Shown: positions 7,862 through 15,473 of the stretch, piece after piece | How the letters are laid out: each line of letters begins with the position of its first letter | Position numbering within the stretch: the first letter of the stretch is position 1 | Source: Treponema sp. UBA6988 | GTDB taxonomy: Bacteria; Spirochaetota; Spirochaetia; Treponematales; Treponemataceae | Direction of reading: 5' to 3' | Assembly: GCA_002448445.1 (NCBI GenBank) | Contig: DJYC01000011.1 | Span: 1 to 64,000 of the forward strand | DNA length: 64,000 bases | Program-made: the position numbers and the translations under genes | The notes under the pieces: generated by a model | The model's input: the letters and a program-made list of their open reading frames with translations, nothing else | Told to the model about the DNA's origin: nothing | The model's database searches: none

Positions 7862-9634
7862 CTACTTGTTAAGAGACCAGAATATGTCATCGTGGGACAG
7901 GTGGGCATTGGATTCAGCATAGTCAAAGGCCGTCTTTCCGTCAGAATCCCTTACCAGAGTCTTTGCACCGCCGTCAAGAAGCACCTTCAGCGTTGAAGTT
8001 GAAGTGCAGTACTGGCATGCGTAGATGAGCGGCGTTTTTCCGTTCCAGATTCTGTTTATCGGGATGCCCATGTCAATAAAGAGCCTGAGTTTTTCTTCTT
8101 TTACGCTGGCAGAGCCTGCCGTAGAAGTTATGGCAAGTATGAAGGCGTTAAAGACTTCATTTTCCGTCGCAGAGCGGTCCCTGAGCATGTAGTCCAGAAC
8201 CTGCGGATTTTCAGAATATTCTGCCGCCAAAAGAAGGGGAGTCGTGTTGTACTTGTTGCGGATGCGCACAGGGGCTCCGTTGTCCACAAGAAGCTGAATA
8301 CACTTCATGTTGTTCTGGTAGCGGACTGCGTACATAAGTGCACTCCACCCGTCGTTGTCACGCTTCTTAACGTTTGCACCGGCCTTTATAAGCCTCTGCA
8401 TCTCGCTGTAGTTTCCTGCTTTTGCAGCCCTCATCAGCTTGGTAATGCCGTGCTCGTCAGCAAGGTCAATGTTGGCGGAAGCTAAGCCCGAAGCATCGTA
8501 TTCATCGCTTCCGTAAGGCATTTCGTCTTCCGCATAGTCATAAAGACTCTTGGGGGAATAGTCATCCGCAGTCTTTATCGGTTCCTTCGTTTCAGCATAG
8601 CCCGGGTCTTCCGGCTCAGCAACAACTATTGCAGGCGGCTCTTCCTCGATGACAGGCTGCTTGCCCTTGCCAGCATTTCCTGTGGCGCGCACCTGCGGCT
8701 TGAACCTGTCAACCGCACTTATCATTTCCGGGTTTGAATTTTCAAGCGCATAATCGTAAACAGACTTTCCATTTTTGTCCAGAGCAGAAACACGACTTTG
8801 CGTACCCGCATTGAATATGGTTCCGTCTTTTATAAGCCTTGAGAAAAGCTCAGGCTTGGTTCCGTACTGGGCACAGTACATTGCCGGAGTCCTTCCGTCT
8901 TCTGCAGTCGCGTCGATTGAGCAGCCCTCGTATACGGCTCGGCCAACTTCGCTCCATTCACGGTCGTTCTTCAAAAGCAGCATAAGGAACGTTTCCTTGT
9001 TTTCCCCAAAGCGTGTGCGGGCAAGGGCAGGGTATGTGTAGAAGGCTTCCCTTATTTCCTTTTCGCTTCCCTTTTCCGCAAGTCCCGTGTAATATTTTTC
9101 AAGCGAAATCCTGGCTTCCTCACCGCCGCTTGAAAGTGCATATTCTGGCGCGTATTTCTGGAGAATCTCAGTAATTCCACTCGCAGAATTCAGCTTGGCA
9201 TAGTCAAAGGCAGTCTTTCCGCTCTTGTCCTTCCTGGTAACCCGCTGCTTCCTGCTTGAAATTGTAGAGGAATTGTAGGTGATTATTGTTTCTACAACTT
9301 CCGGGCTGGACGAGTACTGGGCCGCATACATAATGGGAGTCCTCTTGTCCTTAGCCTTGGTGTTCAGCATTGCACCCTTTTTTAGCAGAGTCTTTATGAT
9401 TGAAATGTCGCGGTCGTTCTTGAGCGCGAGCATGATAAAGGTTTCTTTGTTTGAACCGAATGTCATTTCCGGCAGGGTCGGTGTCCTGGCTATAGCCTTC
9501 TCAATCTCTGCCTTGGAACCGTCCTTTGCTAGTGCTGCAAGGTCATTGTTCTTTGAAGCTGCAAATACAGATATAAATGAGGCTGCCAAAACTGCCAGTA
9601 AAAAAAGCTTTTTGAATTTTCCAGTCTGTTTCAT
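7862..9634 (-). CDS. Secreted ankyrin-repeat protein
   Basis: A 590-residue protein with an N-terminal signal peptide (positive MKQTGKFKK, then a hydrophobic stretch ending SVFAAS), so it is expected in the periplasm or on the surface. It carries several ankyrin-like units in three blocks (about residues 50-160, 195-310 and 395-585), with repeated signatures such as TPIMYAAQY, TPAMYCAQY, SALMYAVRY and TPLIYACQY. The middle (about 315-390) is an acidic, proline-rich linker. Ankyrin repeats bind proteins; the partner is unknown. Its promoter lies so close that the transcript probably starts at the ATG itself. Confidence 0.88.
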   Translation of the reverse strand: MKQTGKFKKLFLLAVLAASFISVFAASKNNDLAALAKDGSKAEIEKAIARTPTLPEMTFGSNKETFIMLALKNDRDISIIKTLLKKGAMLNTKAKDKRTPIMYAAQYSSSPEVVETIITYNSSTISSRKQRVTRKDKSGKTAFDYAKLNSASGITEILQKYAPEYALSSGGEEARISLEKYYTGLAEKGSEKEIREAFYTYPALARTRFGENKETFLMLLLKNDREWSEVGRAVYEGCSIDATAEDGRTPAMYCAQYGTKPELFSRLIKDGTIFNAGTQSRVSALDKNGKSVYDYALENSNPEMISAVDRFKPQVRATGNAGKGKQPVIEEEPPAIVVAEPEDPGYAETKEPIKTADDYSPKSLYDYAEDEMPYGSDEYDASGLASANIDLADEHGITKLMRAAKAGNYSEMQRLIKAGANVKKRDNDGWSALMYAVRYQNNMKCIQLLVDNGAPVRIRNKYNTTPLLLAAEYSENPQVLDYMLRDRSATENEVFNAFILAITSTAGSASVKEEKLRLFIDMGIPINRIWNGKTPLIYACQYCTSTSTLKVLLDGGAKTLVRDSDGKTAFDYAESNAHLSHDDIFWSLNK

Positions 9635-9640
9635 TCTTTA

Positions 9641-9669
9641 ATTATATGTTCAACTTGGAATTCCGTCAA
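9641..9669 (-). promoter_or_regulatory. Predicted promoter of the ankyrin gene, leaderless arrangement
   Basis: On the minus strand TTGACG (9669-9664), a 17-nt spacer and TATAAT (9646-9641) end only 6 nt before the ATG at 9634. The expected transcript start coincides with the A of the start codon, leaving no room for a ribosome binding site. Confidence 0.75.
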
Positions 9670-9781
9670 GCCATTATGCCCCAAACATCAATTGCCTGTC
9701 ATTTTTTCAGTATTTTTTAATATTGCGGCGCTTTCTTTTGTTTACAGGCAGGCATAAAAAGAACACCTTTGCATTTTTTCT

Positions 9782-9857
9782 GGGCTTTCCGGGGTTCCGG
9801 GGGCCCGACCCCCTCCATTGCTTCCGCAACGGCTTCGCCGCCCCTCCAATCCCTGCC
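9782..9857 (-). repeat. Dispersed intergenic repeat, copy A
   Basis: This GC-rich block fills much of the 331-nt gap between the ankyrin gene and rpsF. On the minus strand it begins GGATTGGAGGGGC and ends GGAACCCCGGAAAGCC, the same ends seen in copies B to F elsewhere in the window. The core has nested complementary stretches (GGGG/CCCC, GCC/GGC). Apart from this repeat and the rpsF and ankyrin promoters I see nothing else in the gap. Confidence 0.75.
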
Positions 9858-9874
9858 GCAAATCAACCGCCACC

Positions 9875-9903
9875 TTGACTTCTTTTTTGCGATTTGATAA
9901 TAT
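9875..9903 (+). promoter_or_regulatory. Predicted sigma70-type promoter of the rpsF operon
   Basis: TTGACT (9875-9880), a 17-nt spacer and TAATAT (9898-9903) precede rpsF by about 60 nt. Confidence 0.75.
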
Positions 9904-9965
9904 AGCATACCCCTTGGAACTGCGCATGCGGTTCCCATTTTATGGCCGTAAGGAGATCATACAAA

Positions 9966-10259
9966 ATGAAAAAGTATGAACTTATGACAATTTATCCCCT
10001 CGAGGATGAAAAGTACAATGCAGGTCTTGAGACATTGCGTGCAGACCTCGCAAAATTCGGTGCGGAAATCGAAAAGGAAGAGCCTTTCGGAGACCGCGAT
10101 CTTACTTATGAAGTAAAAAAGCAGAAGAGAGGTCGCTTCCTCCTTGTCCACATCAAGGCAAATCCTGCAAAAATTACGGAATTGGACGCACAGTTCAAGT
10201 TCAACACAAACCTTCTTAAGTATCTCTTTGTTGCAAAAGAAGAAGAAAAAGAAGCATAA
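9966..10259 (+). CDS. rpsF: 30S ribosomal protein S6
   Basis: S6 binds the central domain of 16S rRNA as a pair with S18. The 97-residue form starting MKKYELMTIYPL matches the family N-terminus. An in-frame ATG at 9942 would add eight residues, but the ribosome binding site AAGGAG at 9950-9955 lies inside that extension and 10 nt before 9966, so 9966 is chosen. The operon order rpsF-ssb-rpsR-rplI is the common bacterial one. Confidence 0.95.
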   Translation: MKKYELMTIYPLEDEKYNAGLETLRADLAKFGAEIEKEEPFGDRDLTYEVKKQKRGRFLLVHIKANPAKITELDAQFKFNTNLLKYLFVAKEEEKEA

Positions 10260-10280
10260 GCTTTTAGAGGTTGGGTACCA

Positions 10281-10766
10281 ATGGCAACATCTGATTTAAA
10301 TAGCGTGGTTTTAATAGGTCGCCTTACGCGAGACGCCGAATTGTCATACCTTCAGAGCGGAAGTCCGGTCTGCAAGCTGGGCATAGCTGTTAACCGAAGC
10401 CGCAAGGACGGTGAACAGTGGATAAGCGAGGCCAACTTTTTTGACGTTACGCTGTTCGGCAAGTCAGGGGAAAGCTTAAAGCAGTATCTTACCAAAGGAA
10501 AGCAAATAGCAGTTCAGGGAGCACTCAAGCAGGACCGTTGGGAAAAAGACGGCCAGAAATTCAGCAAGGTGCAGATAGTCGCAAGCAACGTACAGCTTCT
10601 GGGGGGAAAGTCCGACGGACCATCCTCCTATTCAGGTCAGGGCGGCAGTGGCTACGCTTCACAGGGTCAGGGCGGATTTGCCCCTAGACCAGCAGCTTCA
10701 GGCTATGTTCCCCAGGATGATTCTTCCATGGCGGGCAGCGAGTTCCCTGAAGACATTCCCTTCTAA
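10281..10766 (+). CDS. ssb: Single-stranded DNA-binding protein
   Basis: SSB coats single-stranded DNA during replication and repair and recruits partners by its acidic tail. The 161-residue protein has an OB fold over about residues 1-110 (LIGRLTRDAELSY, VNRSRKDGE, KGKQIAVQGALKQDRW), a Gly/Ser/Gln-rich linker, and the conserved tail EDIPF at the C-terminus. It lies between rpsF (21 nt) and rpsR (43 nt). Confidence 0.96.
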   Translation: MATSDLNSVVLIGRLTRDAELSYLQSGSPVCKLGIAVNRSRKDGEQWISEANFFDVTLFGKSGESLKQYLTKGKQIAVQGALKQDRWEKDGQKFSKVQIVASNVQLLGGKSDGPSSYSGQGGSGYASQGQGGFAPRPAASGYVPQDDSSMAGSEFPEDIPF

Positions 10767-10809
10767 TTTTAGCGGAATGAATAAAATTTGACATTTTAAG
10801 GAGAATAAT

Positions 10810-11121
10810 ATGTCAGACGAAATGAACGAAACAGAAGTAAAAGCAGAAGATATGGGTAAGGCAACACAGGGCCGCGAAGACGAAGGCCGCAACCCACGCG
10901 CAAAGGGAAAGGCTTTCTTCCACAAGAAGGTTTGCCGTTTCTGCGGAAACAAGACAAAGATTGACTACAAGGATGCAGACGGACTCCGCCGCTTCACAAC
11001 AGAGCGCGGTAAGATCCTTCCTCGCCGCATCACAGGAACTTGTGCAAAGCACCAGAGAGAGCTTGCAAGAGCTATCAAGCGTGCACGCGCAATTTGCCTC
11101 CTGCCATACGTAGCAGACTAA
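10810..11121 (+). CDS. rpsR: 30S ribosomal protein S18
   Basis: S18 is the partner of S6 in the small subunit. The core begins near residue 38 ([16 protein letters not shown]) and ends LLPYVAD. It carries Cys-x2-Cys at the start and a later Cys-x2-His (CAKHQ), consistent with the zinc-binding form of S18. The first 37 residues are an acidic, low-complexity extension absent from the usual 75-80-residue proteins. The ribosome binding site AAGGAG lies before the ATG at 10810, which supports this start and so the extension. Confidence 0.95.
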   Translation: MSDEMNETEVKAEDMGKATQGREDEGRNPRAKGKAFFHKKVCRFCGNKTKIDYKDADGLRRFTTERGKILPRRITGTCAKHQRELARAIKRARAICLLPYVAD

Positions 11122-11194
11122 AACAAAACAAATCTGCCTGTCCGCGATCCGACTCCTGGTGACGCGCAGGCAGTAAATTTAATAGGAGCTAGAA

Positions 11195-11767
11195 ATGAAA
11201 GTTATCCTTAATGATGATGTAAAGCATCTTGGTGAAATGGGTGACGTAAAGAACGTTGCCAATGGTTATGCAAGGAACTACTTGTTCCCCCGCATGCTTG
11301 CAGTTCCCTACAATGCGGACACAGTAGCCTACTTTGAAGGCAAAAAGGCAGAAATCGAAGCCCGCAAGGAACAGAAAAGACAGGACAGCAAGTCCCTCAA
11401 GGAAAAGCTTGAGGCTCTCTCCATCGAGCTCATCGTTCCGGCAGGTACAAACGGAAAGCTCTTCGGTGCAGTTACAAGCCAGACCCTTTCCGACTACTTC
11501 AAGAACAATGGTTTTGAGATTGAGCGCAAGAAGATTGAAATTCCTGGCCTCACAATCAAGAACATTGGTGCATATACTTTCAAGGTTCACCTTTACGAAG
11601 CATCCCTTGCAGAAGTAAAGCTTGAAGTAAAGGCACAGCCCATGGAAGACACTTCAAAGTCTTCTGCAAAGAAGGATTCAAAAAAGCAGGAAAAGGCTGC
11701 CGCAAAGGAAGCTCCTGCTGAAAGCGAAAAGTCAGAAGACAATGCTTCTGCAGAAAAGAACAACTAA
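11195..11767 (+). CDS. rplI: 50S ribosomal protein L9 with C-terminal extension
   Basis: L9 binds 23S rRNA domain V at the base of the L1 stalk. The N-terminal domain (MKVILNDDVKHLGEMGDVKNVANGYARNYL, described here in parts) is typical, with the long connecting helix and C-terminal domain reaching about residue 148. The protein is 190 residues; the last 40 are a Lys/Glu/Ala-rich extension of low complexity. The ribosome binding site is AGGAG at 11184-11188. A hairpin with a T-run follows before dnaB. Confidence 0.95.
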   Translation: MKVILNDDVKHLGEMGDVKNVANGYARNYLFPRMLAVPYNADTVAYFEGKKAEIEARKEQKRQDSKSLKEKLEALSIELIVPAGTNGKLFGAVTSQTLSDYFKNNGFEIERKKIEIPGLTIKNIGAYTFKVHLYEASLAEVKLEVKAQPMEDTSKSSAKKDSKKQEKAAAKEAPAESEKSEDNASAEKNN

Positions 11768-11797
11768 GTTCATCATAGAATAGCAATATTCAGACTT

Positions 11798-11842
11798 AAA
11801 CCCGTGGGAGGGCCGCAAATGCAGTCTTTTCCACGGGTTTTT
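11798..11842 (+). terminator. Terminator or attenuator between rplI and dnaB
   Basis: The arms AAACCCGTGG (11798-11807) and CCACGGGTTT (11831-11840) are followed by a short T-run, 30 nt after rplI and 20 nt before dnaB. It could partly separate ribosomal-protein expression from helicase expression. Confidence 0.75.
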
Positions 11843-11861
11843 GGCGTAAAAGAGGCTTGCA

Positions 11862-13193
11862 ATGGATTTAAAGGACAAAGTTCCCCCCCATAATCTGGAA
11901 GCAGAAAAGGCTACGCTCGGAGCCATCCTTTTGGACTGGGGTTCAATCGGTGATGTAATAACCTATCTAAGGAGCGACAATTTTTACAGCCAGCAGAACC
12001 AGATTATATTCGAAGCAATGACAGGCCTCTTTTCAAAGGGAATCCGCGGCGACATGCTTACCCTCATAGACGACCTCACCAAATCAGGAAACCTGGAAAA
12101 GGCCGGCGGGACGGCATACGTATCAACCCTTACGGACACAGTGCCTACAAGTTCCAACGTTGACTATTACGCAAAAATCGTCCTTGACAATTCAACAAGG
12201 CGCAACCTCATAAAAATATCCTCAGACATAAAATCCGAAAGCTTTGACGAAACTAAAGAAAGCCGGAAAATCCTCGAGGAAGCCGAGCAGAAAATATTCA
12301 AGCTTACCGACGTAAACCAGGCCAACCAGGTCTTTTCAATGAAGGATGTCGTTCCCAAGACAATCCAGCTTATAGACTACCATTACAAGAACAAAGATTC
12401 CTGTTCGGGAATTTCAACCGGATTTACAAAGCTTGACTCCATGACCAGCGGATTCCAGAACAGCGAAATGATAATAATCGGTGCGCGCCCTTCCATGGGT
12501 AAGACCGCAATGGCCCTTTCCATGATGCAGCACATAGCAGTAGATAAAAAGATTCCGTGCGGCTTCTTTAGCCTTGAAATGTCAGCCGAACAGATAGGAC
12601 AACGCCTTTTGTCCCAGGTGGCCCGCATTCCGGGAACAAAGCTCAGGAGCGGCATGCTAAAAACCGAAGACTTCAAGAAACTGCAGGATGCAGCGAATGT
12701 CTGCTTTGACGCCCCCCTTTACATCGTGGACACCCCAAACATGAAGCTTCTTGACCTTCGCGCAATGGCCCGCCGCATGAGGGTAAACCAGAAGGTTCAG
12801 ATTATCTTTATAGACTACATTGGCCTTATCACAAGCGAGCACGAGGAAGCCCCGGTGTACGAGCAGCAGTCGGCTATCTCAAAGTCGCTAAAGAGCCTTG
12901 CCCGCGAACTTGAAATTCCGGTGGTTGTCTTGTGCCAGGTTGCAAGAAACGCAGAAGGTGACGAGCCAAACCTTGCCCAGCTGCGCGGTTCCGGATCCAT
13001 TGAGCAAGATGCCGACATGGTTATGTTCATTCACGGAGACCGAAAAAAACAGAATGAAGGGGAGGACTTCAACCCCGTTATGGACAGAAAGCTTATCGTT
13101 GCAAAGCAGCGAAACGGCCCTATCGGTGATGTAGAGCTTCTCTTCCTTTCCTCCTACACAAAATTCGAAAACAAGTCCAGGGAAGAAAATTAG
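11862..13193 (+). CDS. dnaB: Replicative DNA helicase
   Basis: DnaB is the hexameric 5'-3' helicase of the replication fork. The 443-residue protein has the N-terminal DnaG-interacting domain (starting near PPHNLEAEKATLGAILLD), a linker, and the RecA-like ATPase domain with Walker A GARPSMGKTA near residue 206. Walker B is IIFIDYIGLI near residue 320, and the C-terminal motif includes LRGSGSIEQDADMV. There is no sign of an intein. It follows rplI, a frequent neighbour, after a hairpin. Confidence 0.96.
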   Translation: MDLKDKVPPHNLEAEKATLGAILLDWGSIGDVITYLRSDNFYSQQNQIIFEAMTGLFSKGIRGDMLTLIDDLTKSGNLEKAGGTAYVSTLTDTVPTSSNVDYYAKIVLDNSTRRNLIKISSDIKSESFDETKESRKILEEAEQKIFKLTDVNQANQVFSMKDVVPKTIQLIDYHYKNKDSCSGISTGFTKLDSMTSGFQNSEMIIIGARPSMGKTAMALSMMQHIAVDKKIPCGFFSLEMSAEQIGQRLLSQVARIPGTKLRSGMLKTEDFKKLQDAANVCFDAPLYIVDTPNMKLLDLRAMARRMRVNQKVQIIFIDYIGLITSEHEEAPVYEQQSAISKSLKSLARELEIPVVVLCQVARNAEGDEPNLAQLRGSGSIEQDADMVMFIHGDRKKQNEGEDFNPVMDRKLIVAKQRNGPIGDVELLFLSSYTKFENKSREEN

Positions 13194-13264
13194 TCTTCTT
13201 ACTGTGCCTGGTCCTACGAGACCGGTTAATCTTCCGTGGTATTTTATCCCGCTTTCTGGCTTCA

Positions 13265-13407
13265 TTGCCGTGGGTCGACCCTTCGACTTGGTTCAGGGAC
13301 CACCCTTCGACATTGCTCAGGGACCGCCCTTCGACTTGGTTCGACATGCTCACCAACCATGGTTCGACATGCTCACCAACCGACGCTCAGAAATCCACCC
13401 ACGGCAA
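13265..13407. repeat. 143-bp inverted-repeat-bounded element with internal TTCGAC repeats
   Basis: An 11-bp perfect inverted repeat (TTGCCGTGGGT at 13265-13275, ACCCACGGCAA at 13397-13407) encloses a tandem array. This has two 24-bp units starting CCCTTCGAC and ending CAGGGACC (about 13279-13326), a third partial unit, and two copies of TTCGACATGCTCACCAACC (near 13340 and 13362). There is no coding potential that I trust. With the terminator after it, it fills the 295-nt gap between dnaB and the p83/100 gene. Confidence 0.8.
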
Positions 13408-13420
13408 CCGCAAAGTATGC

Positions 13421-13459
13421 AAAAAGGCTGACCGTATCTTCTACAGTCAGCCCTTTTTA
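13421..13459. terminator. Bidirectional terminator between dnaB and the p83/100 gene
   Basis: The arms AAAAAGGCTGAC (13421-13432) and GTCAGCCCTTTTT (13446-13458) give a stem with A-run and T-run flanks, working for the convergent genes on both sides. Confidence 0.88.
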
Positions 13460-13488
13460 GGAGTTTAGCTTGTTTTTCTAGATTTTAC

Positions 13489-15390
13489 TTATTTTGCAGG
13501 TGTAATCGTAGCTTTTGCAGTATTTTCGTTTACAATGCCTGTAAGAGTTGCAGGTCCTGCAGTAACCTGTGACAAATCTTTAAGATTCAGAAGAACAACC
13601 GGTCCTTCTGCAGACATTACTACAAGTCCCTTTGGTGTTACAGTAATAGGCGTGTTGCTGATTACAGGAACTGGGCTCTTAAGGAGCAGGTTAACCTGAC
13701 TGTCATACTTTGCTACAACCCACTGGCTTCCGTCCTTTATTACACAGTAGAAGTTTGTTCCGTCTGTAGTAAGAACAGAATCTTCTGCTACAACTTCATT
13801 GCTTTCCTTCTGGATTTCCATCCTCTTTGAGTCAATAAGGCAAAGCTTTACGGCTGCATTGTTGGTGCTCAATGTCTCACCGCAAACAGCAAGGTACATT
13901 ACCGGAGTTGCAACTGCATCGCTGTCCATAGAAAGTGCGCTTGTTCCGTCTGCCTCAATAGCTACCGGGTAGATTGACCTTCCGCGGATTACGTTTACAG
14001 GAGATTCCCTAAGGATTACGCCGCTTGTTGTGTCTATGCGGATCATCTTGCTAAGGAGAGTTTCTTCGTCCGTAAGCTTAAGGCCAATAACGGAATTCTT
14101 GTTGTCAAGGTCTTCAAGTTCTGCTGCAAGGAGGCGCTGCTGGTCTTTTGCAATCTCTGTGCGTTCCTTCTGTGCCTCTGCCTGCTTCCTGTCGGAAATA
14201 GCCTGCTGGTCGCTTGCCTTCTTCTGTGCATCTGCAACAGCCTTTGACTGGTCGGCAGTCTTCTTGGATTCTGTCTCTGCTGCTGACTTCTTGGAGTCTG
14301 CGTCTTTCTGCTTCTGGTCTGCTGCCTTCTGCTTTTCATCTGCAGCCTGTTTTGCAGCCTGAGCCTTCTTTTCTGCTTCTTCAGCCTTCTTCTTTGCGTT
14401 TTCTGCAGCCTGCTGCTTCTGCTTGTTGTCTGGATCGTTCTTTGCGTCGTTGGCAGCCTTTTCTGCGTTCTTCTTTGCAGCATCAGCGTCTTTCTGTGCC
14501 TTGTCTGCATTCTTCTTTGCGTCTTCAGATGCCTTCTTTGCGTTGCTTGCGTCTTTCTGAGCCTGGTTTGCGTCCTTGTTTGCAACGTCAGACTTCTTCT
14601 TCTGCTCTTCAAGCTGCTTGTTCTTCTGGGCGGCGTCTTCTGCGGACTTCTGAGCCTTGTTTGAGTAGTCCTCTGCCTCTCGCTCCTTAATGTCAACCAT
14701 GTTCTTGCGCTCGTCAATGCCACGGTCGTCCTTTTCGCGCATGGAGTCAATTACGCGCTTGTCGCTGATTGCAGAAGTATCAACGGCAGAAAGGTTGGAG
14801 TTCATGTCGAACAAAGGAATTACAATCTGTGAGTTTCCTGGCCATTCGTCCCATTTTGTGGAAAGACCGCACTTGTCTGCCGTAAGGTTCTTTACTACCA
14901 CATTCTTGTAGCGTTCCGTAAAGACCTTAAGGTTCTTGCGGTAGACAGCGTTGTATACTGTTACGAAGGTAGAAATTGTGGCTGCATCATTGCTGTTGTA
15001 GCCGTATGCTCCCATGAGGTAGCCCTGGATGATTCTGCGGAGGTTGCGAACGTGGTCAACCTGGGCATTTTCATTGATAAAAAGAATGTCTGCGTCAAAT
15101 TTTGATTTTTCTGAAGGGTCTATGGCATGTATTACGGAATACTTTGCGCCTTGGCCGTAAGTTGCAGCGGAATTGAGGTTTGCGGCAACCTGTCTTCCAA
15201 GTCTGGTTCCTATAGAACGGATTGCGTCTACAGTCTCTATGTAGGCGTGCGGTCCCATATAGTTTTCAAATGTAACTACTTCGTTTCCTATGCTTCGGAT
15301 TTCATCTTCATCAACTTCAAGTGCAGATATCGTAGTCAGAAAAGTAAGTGCAACTACGGCAGCCACTGATGCTAATTTATAAATTTTCAT
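13489..15390 (-). CDS. p83/100-family exported antigen
   Basis: This is a homologue of the spirochaetal p83/100 proteins (Borrelia p83/100 and its treponemal counterpart), immunogenic exported proteins of unknown biochemical role. The 633-residue product has a signal peptide (MKIYKLASVAAV, then a hydrophobic stretch to about residue 23). A conserved N-terminal domain covers about 24-215. A very Lys/Ala/Glu/Gln-rich coiled coil with repeated KKA and AAEKA-type heptads covers about 225-410, and a beta-rich C-terminal domain covers about 420-633. The ribosome binding site GGAGG precedes the ATG, and a -10 box (TATAAT at 15420-15425 on the minus strand) lies further upstream. The coiled coil generates several long shadow frames that I discounted. 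Confidence 0.85.
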   Translation of the reverse strand: MKIYKLASVAAVVALTFLTTISALEVDEDEIRSIGNEVVTFENYMGPHAYIETVDAIRSIGTRLGRQVAANLNSAATYGQGAKYSVIHAIDPSEKSKFDADILFINENAQVDHVRNLRRIIQGYLMGAYGYNSNDAATISTFVTVYNAVYRKNLKVFTERYKNVVVKNLTADKCGLSTKWDEWPGNSQIVIPLFDMNSNLSAVDTSAISDKRVIDSMREKDDRGIDERKNMVDIKEREAEDYSNKAQKSAEDAAQKNKQLEEQKKKSDVANKDANQAQKDASNAKKASEDAKKNADKAQKDADAAKKNAEKAANDAKNDPDNKQKQQAAENAKKKAEEAEKKAQAAKQAADEKQKAADQKQKDADSKKSAAETESKKTADQSKAVADAQKKASDQQAISDRKQAEAQKERTEIAKDQQRLLAAELEDLDNKNSVIGLKLTDEETLLSKMIRIDTTSGVILRESPVNVIRGRSIYPVAIEADGTSALSMDSDAVATPVMYLAVCGETLSTNNAAVKLCLIDSKRMEIQKESNEVVAEDSVLTTDGTNFYCVIKDGSQWVVAKYDSQVNLLLKSPVPVISNTPITVTPKGLVVMSAEGPVVLLNLKDLSQVTAGPATLTGIVNENTAKATITPAK

Positions 15391-15473
15391 AAATCCTCCA
15401 AAAATAACTTTATATAATCATTATAACACTATTTGTTTTAAAACAAAAGTGTCTTATTGCAAATTTTATTCAT

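Noticed and set aside
9717..9938. Two overlapping minus-strand frames in the gap before rpsF
   Set aside because: They read through dispersed repeat copy A and the rpsF promoter and show no family resemblance.
13265..13407. Possible CRISPR-like array of TTCGAC repeats
   Set aside because: Units are contiguous without unique spacers, only a few copies exist, and no cas genes are near.
13204..13468. Three overlapping plus-strand frames after dnaB
   Set aside because: Their translations only reflect the tandem repeat read in three frames.
14043..14750. Long Arg/Thr-rich frame (235 residues) and plus-strand frames within the p83/100 gene
   Set aside because: They are shadows of the repetitive Lys/Ala coiled-coil codons; composition is abnormal and no ribosome binding site is present.
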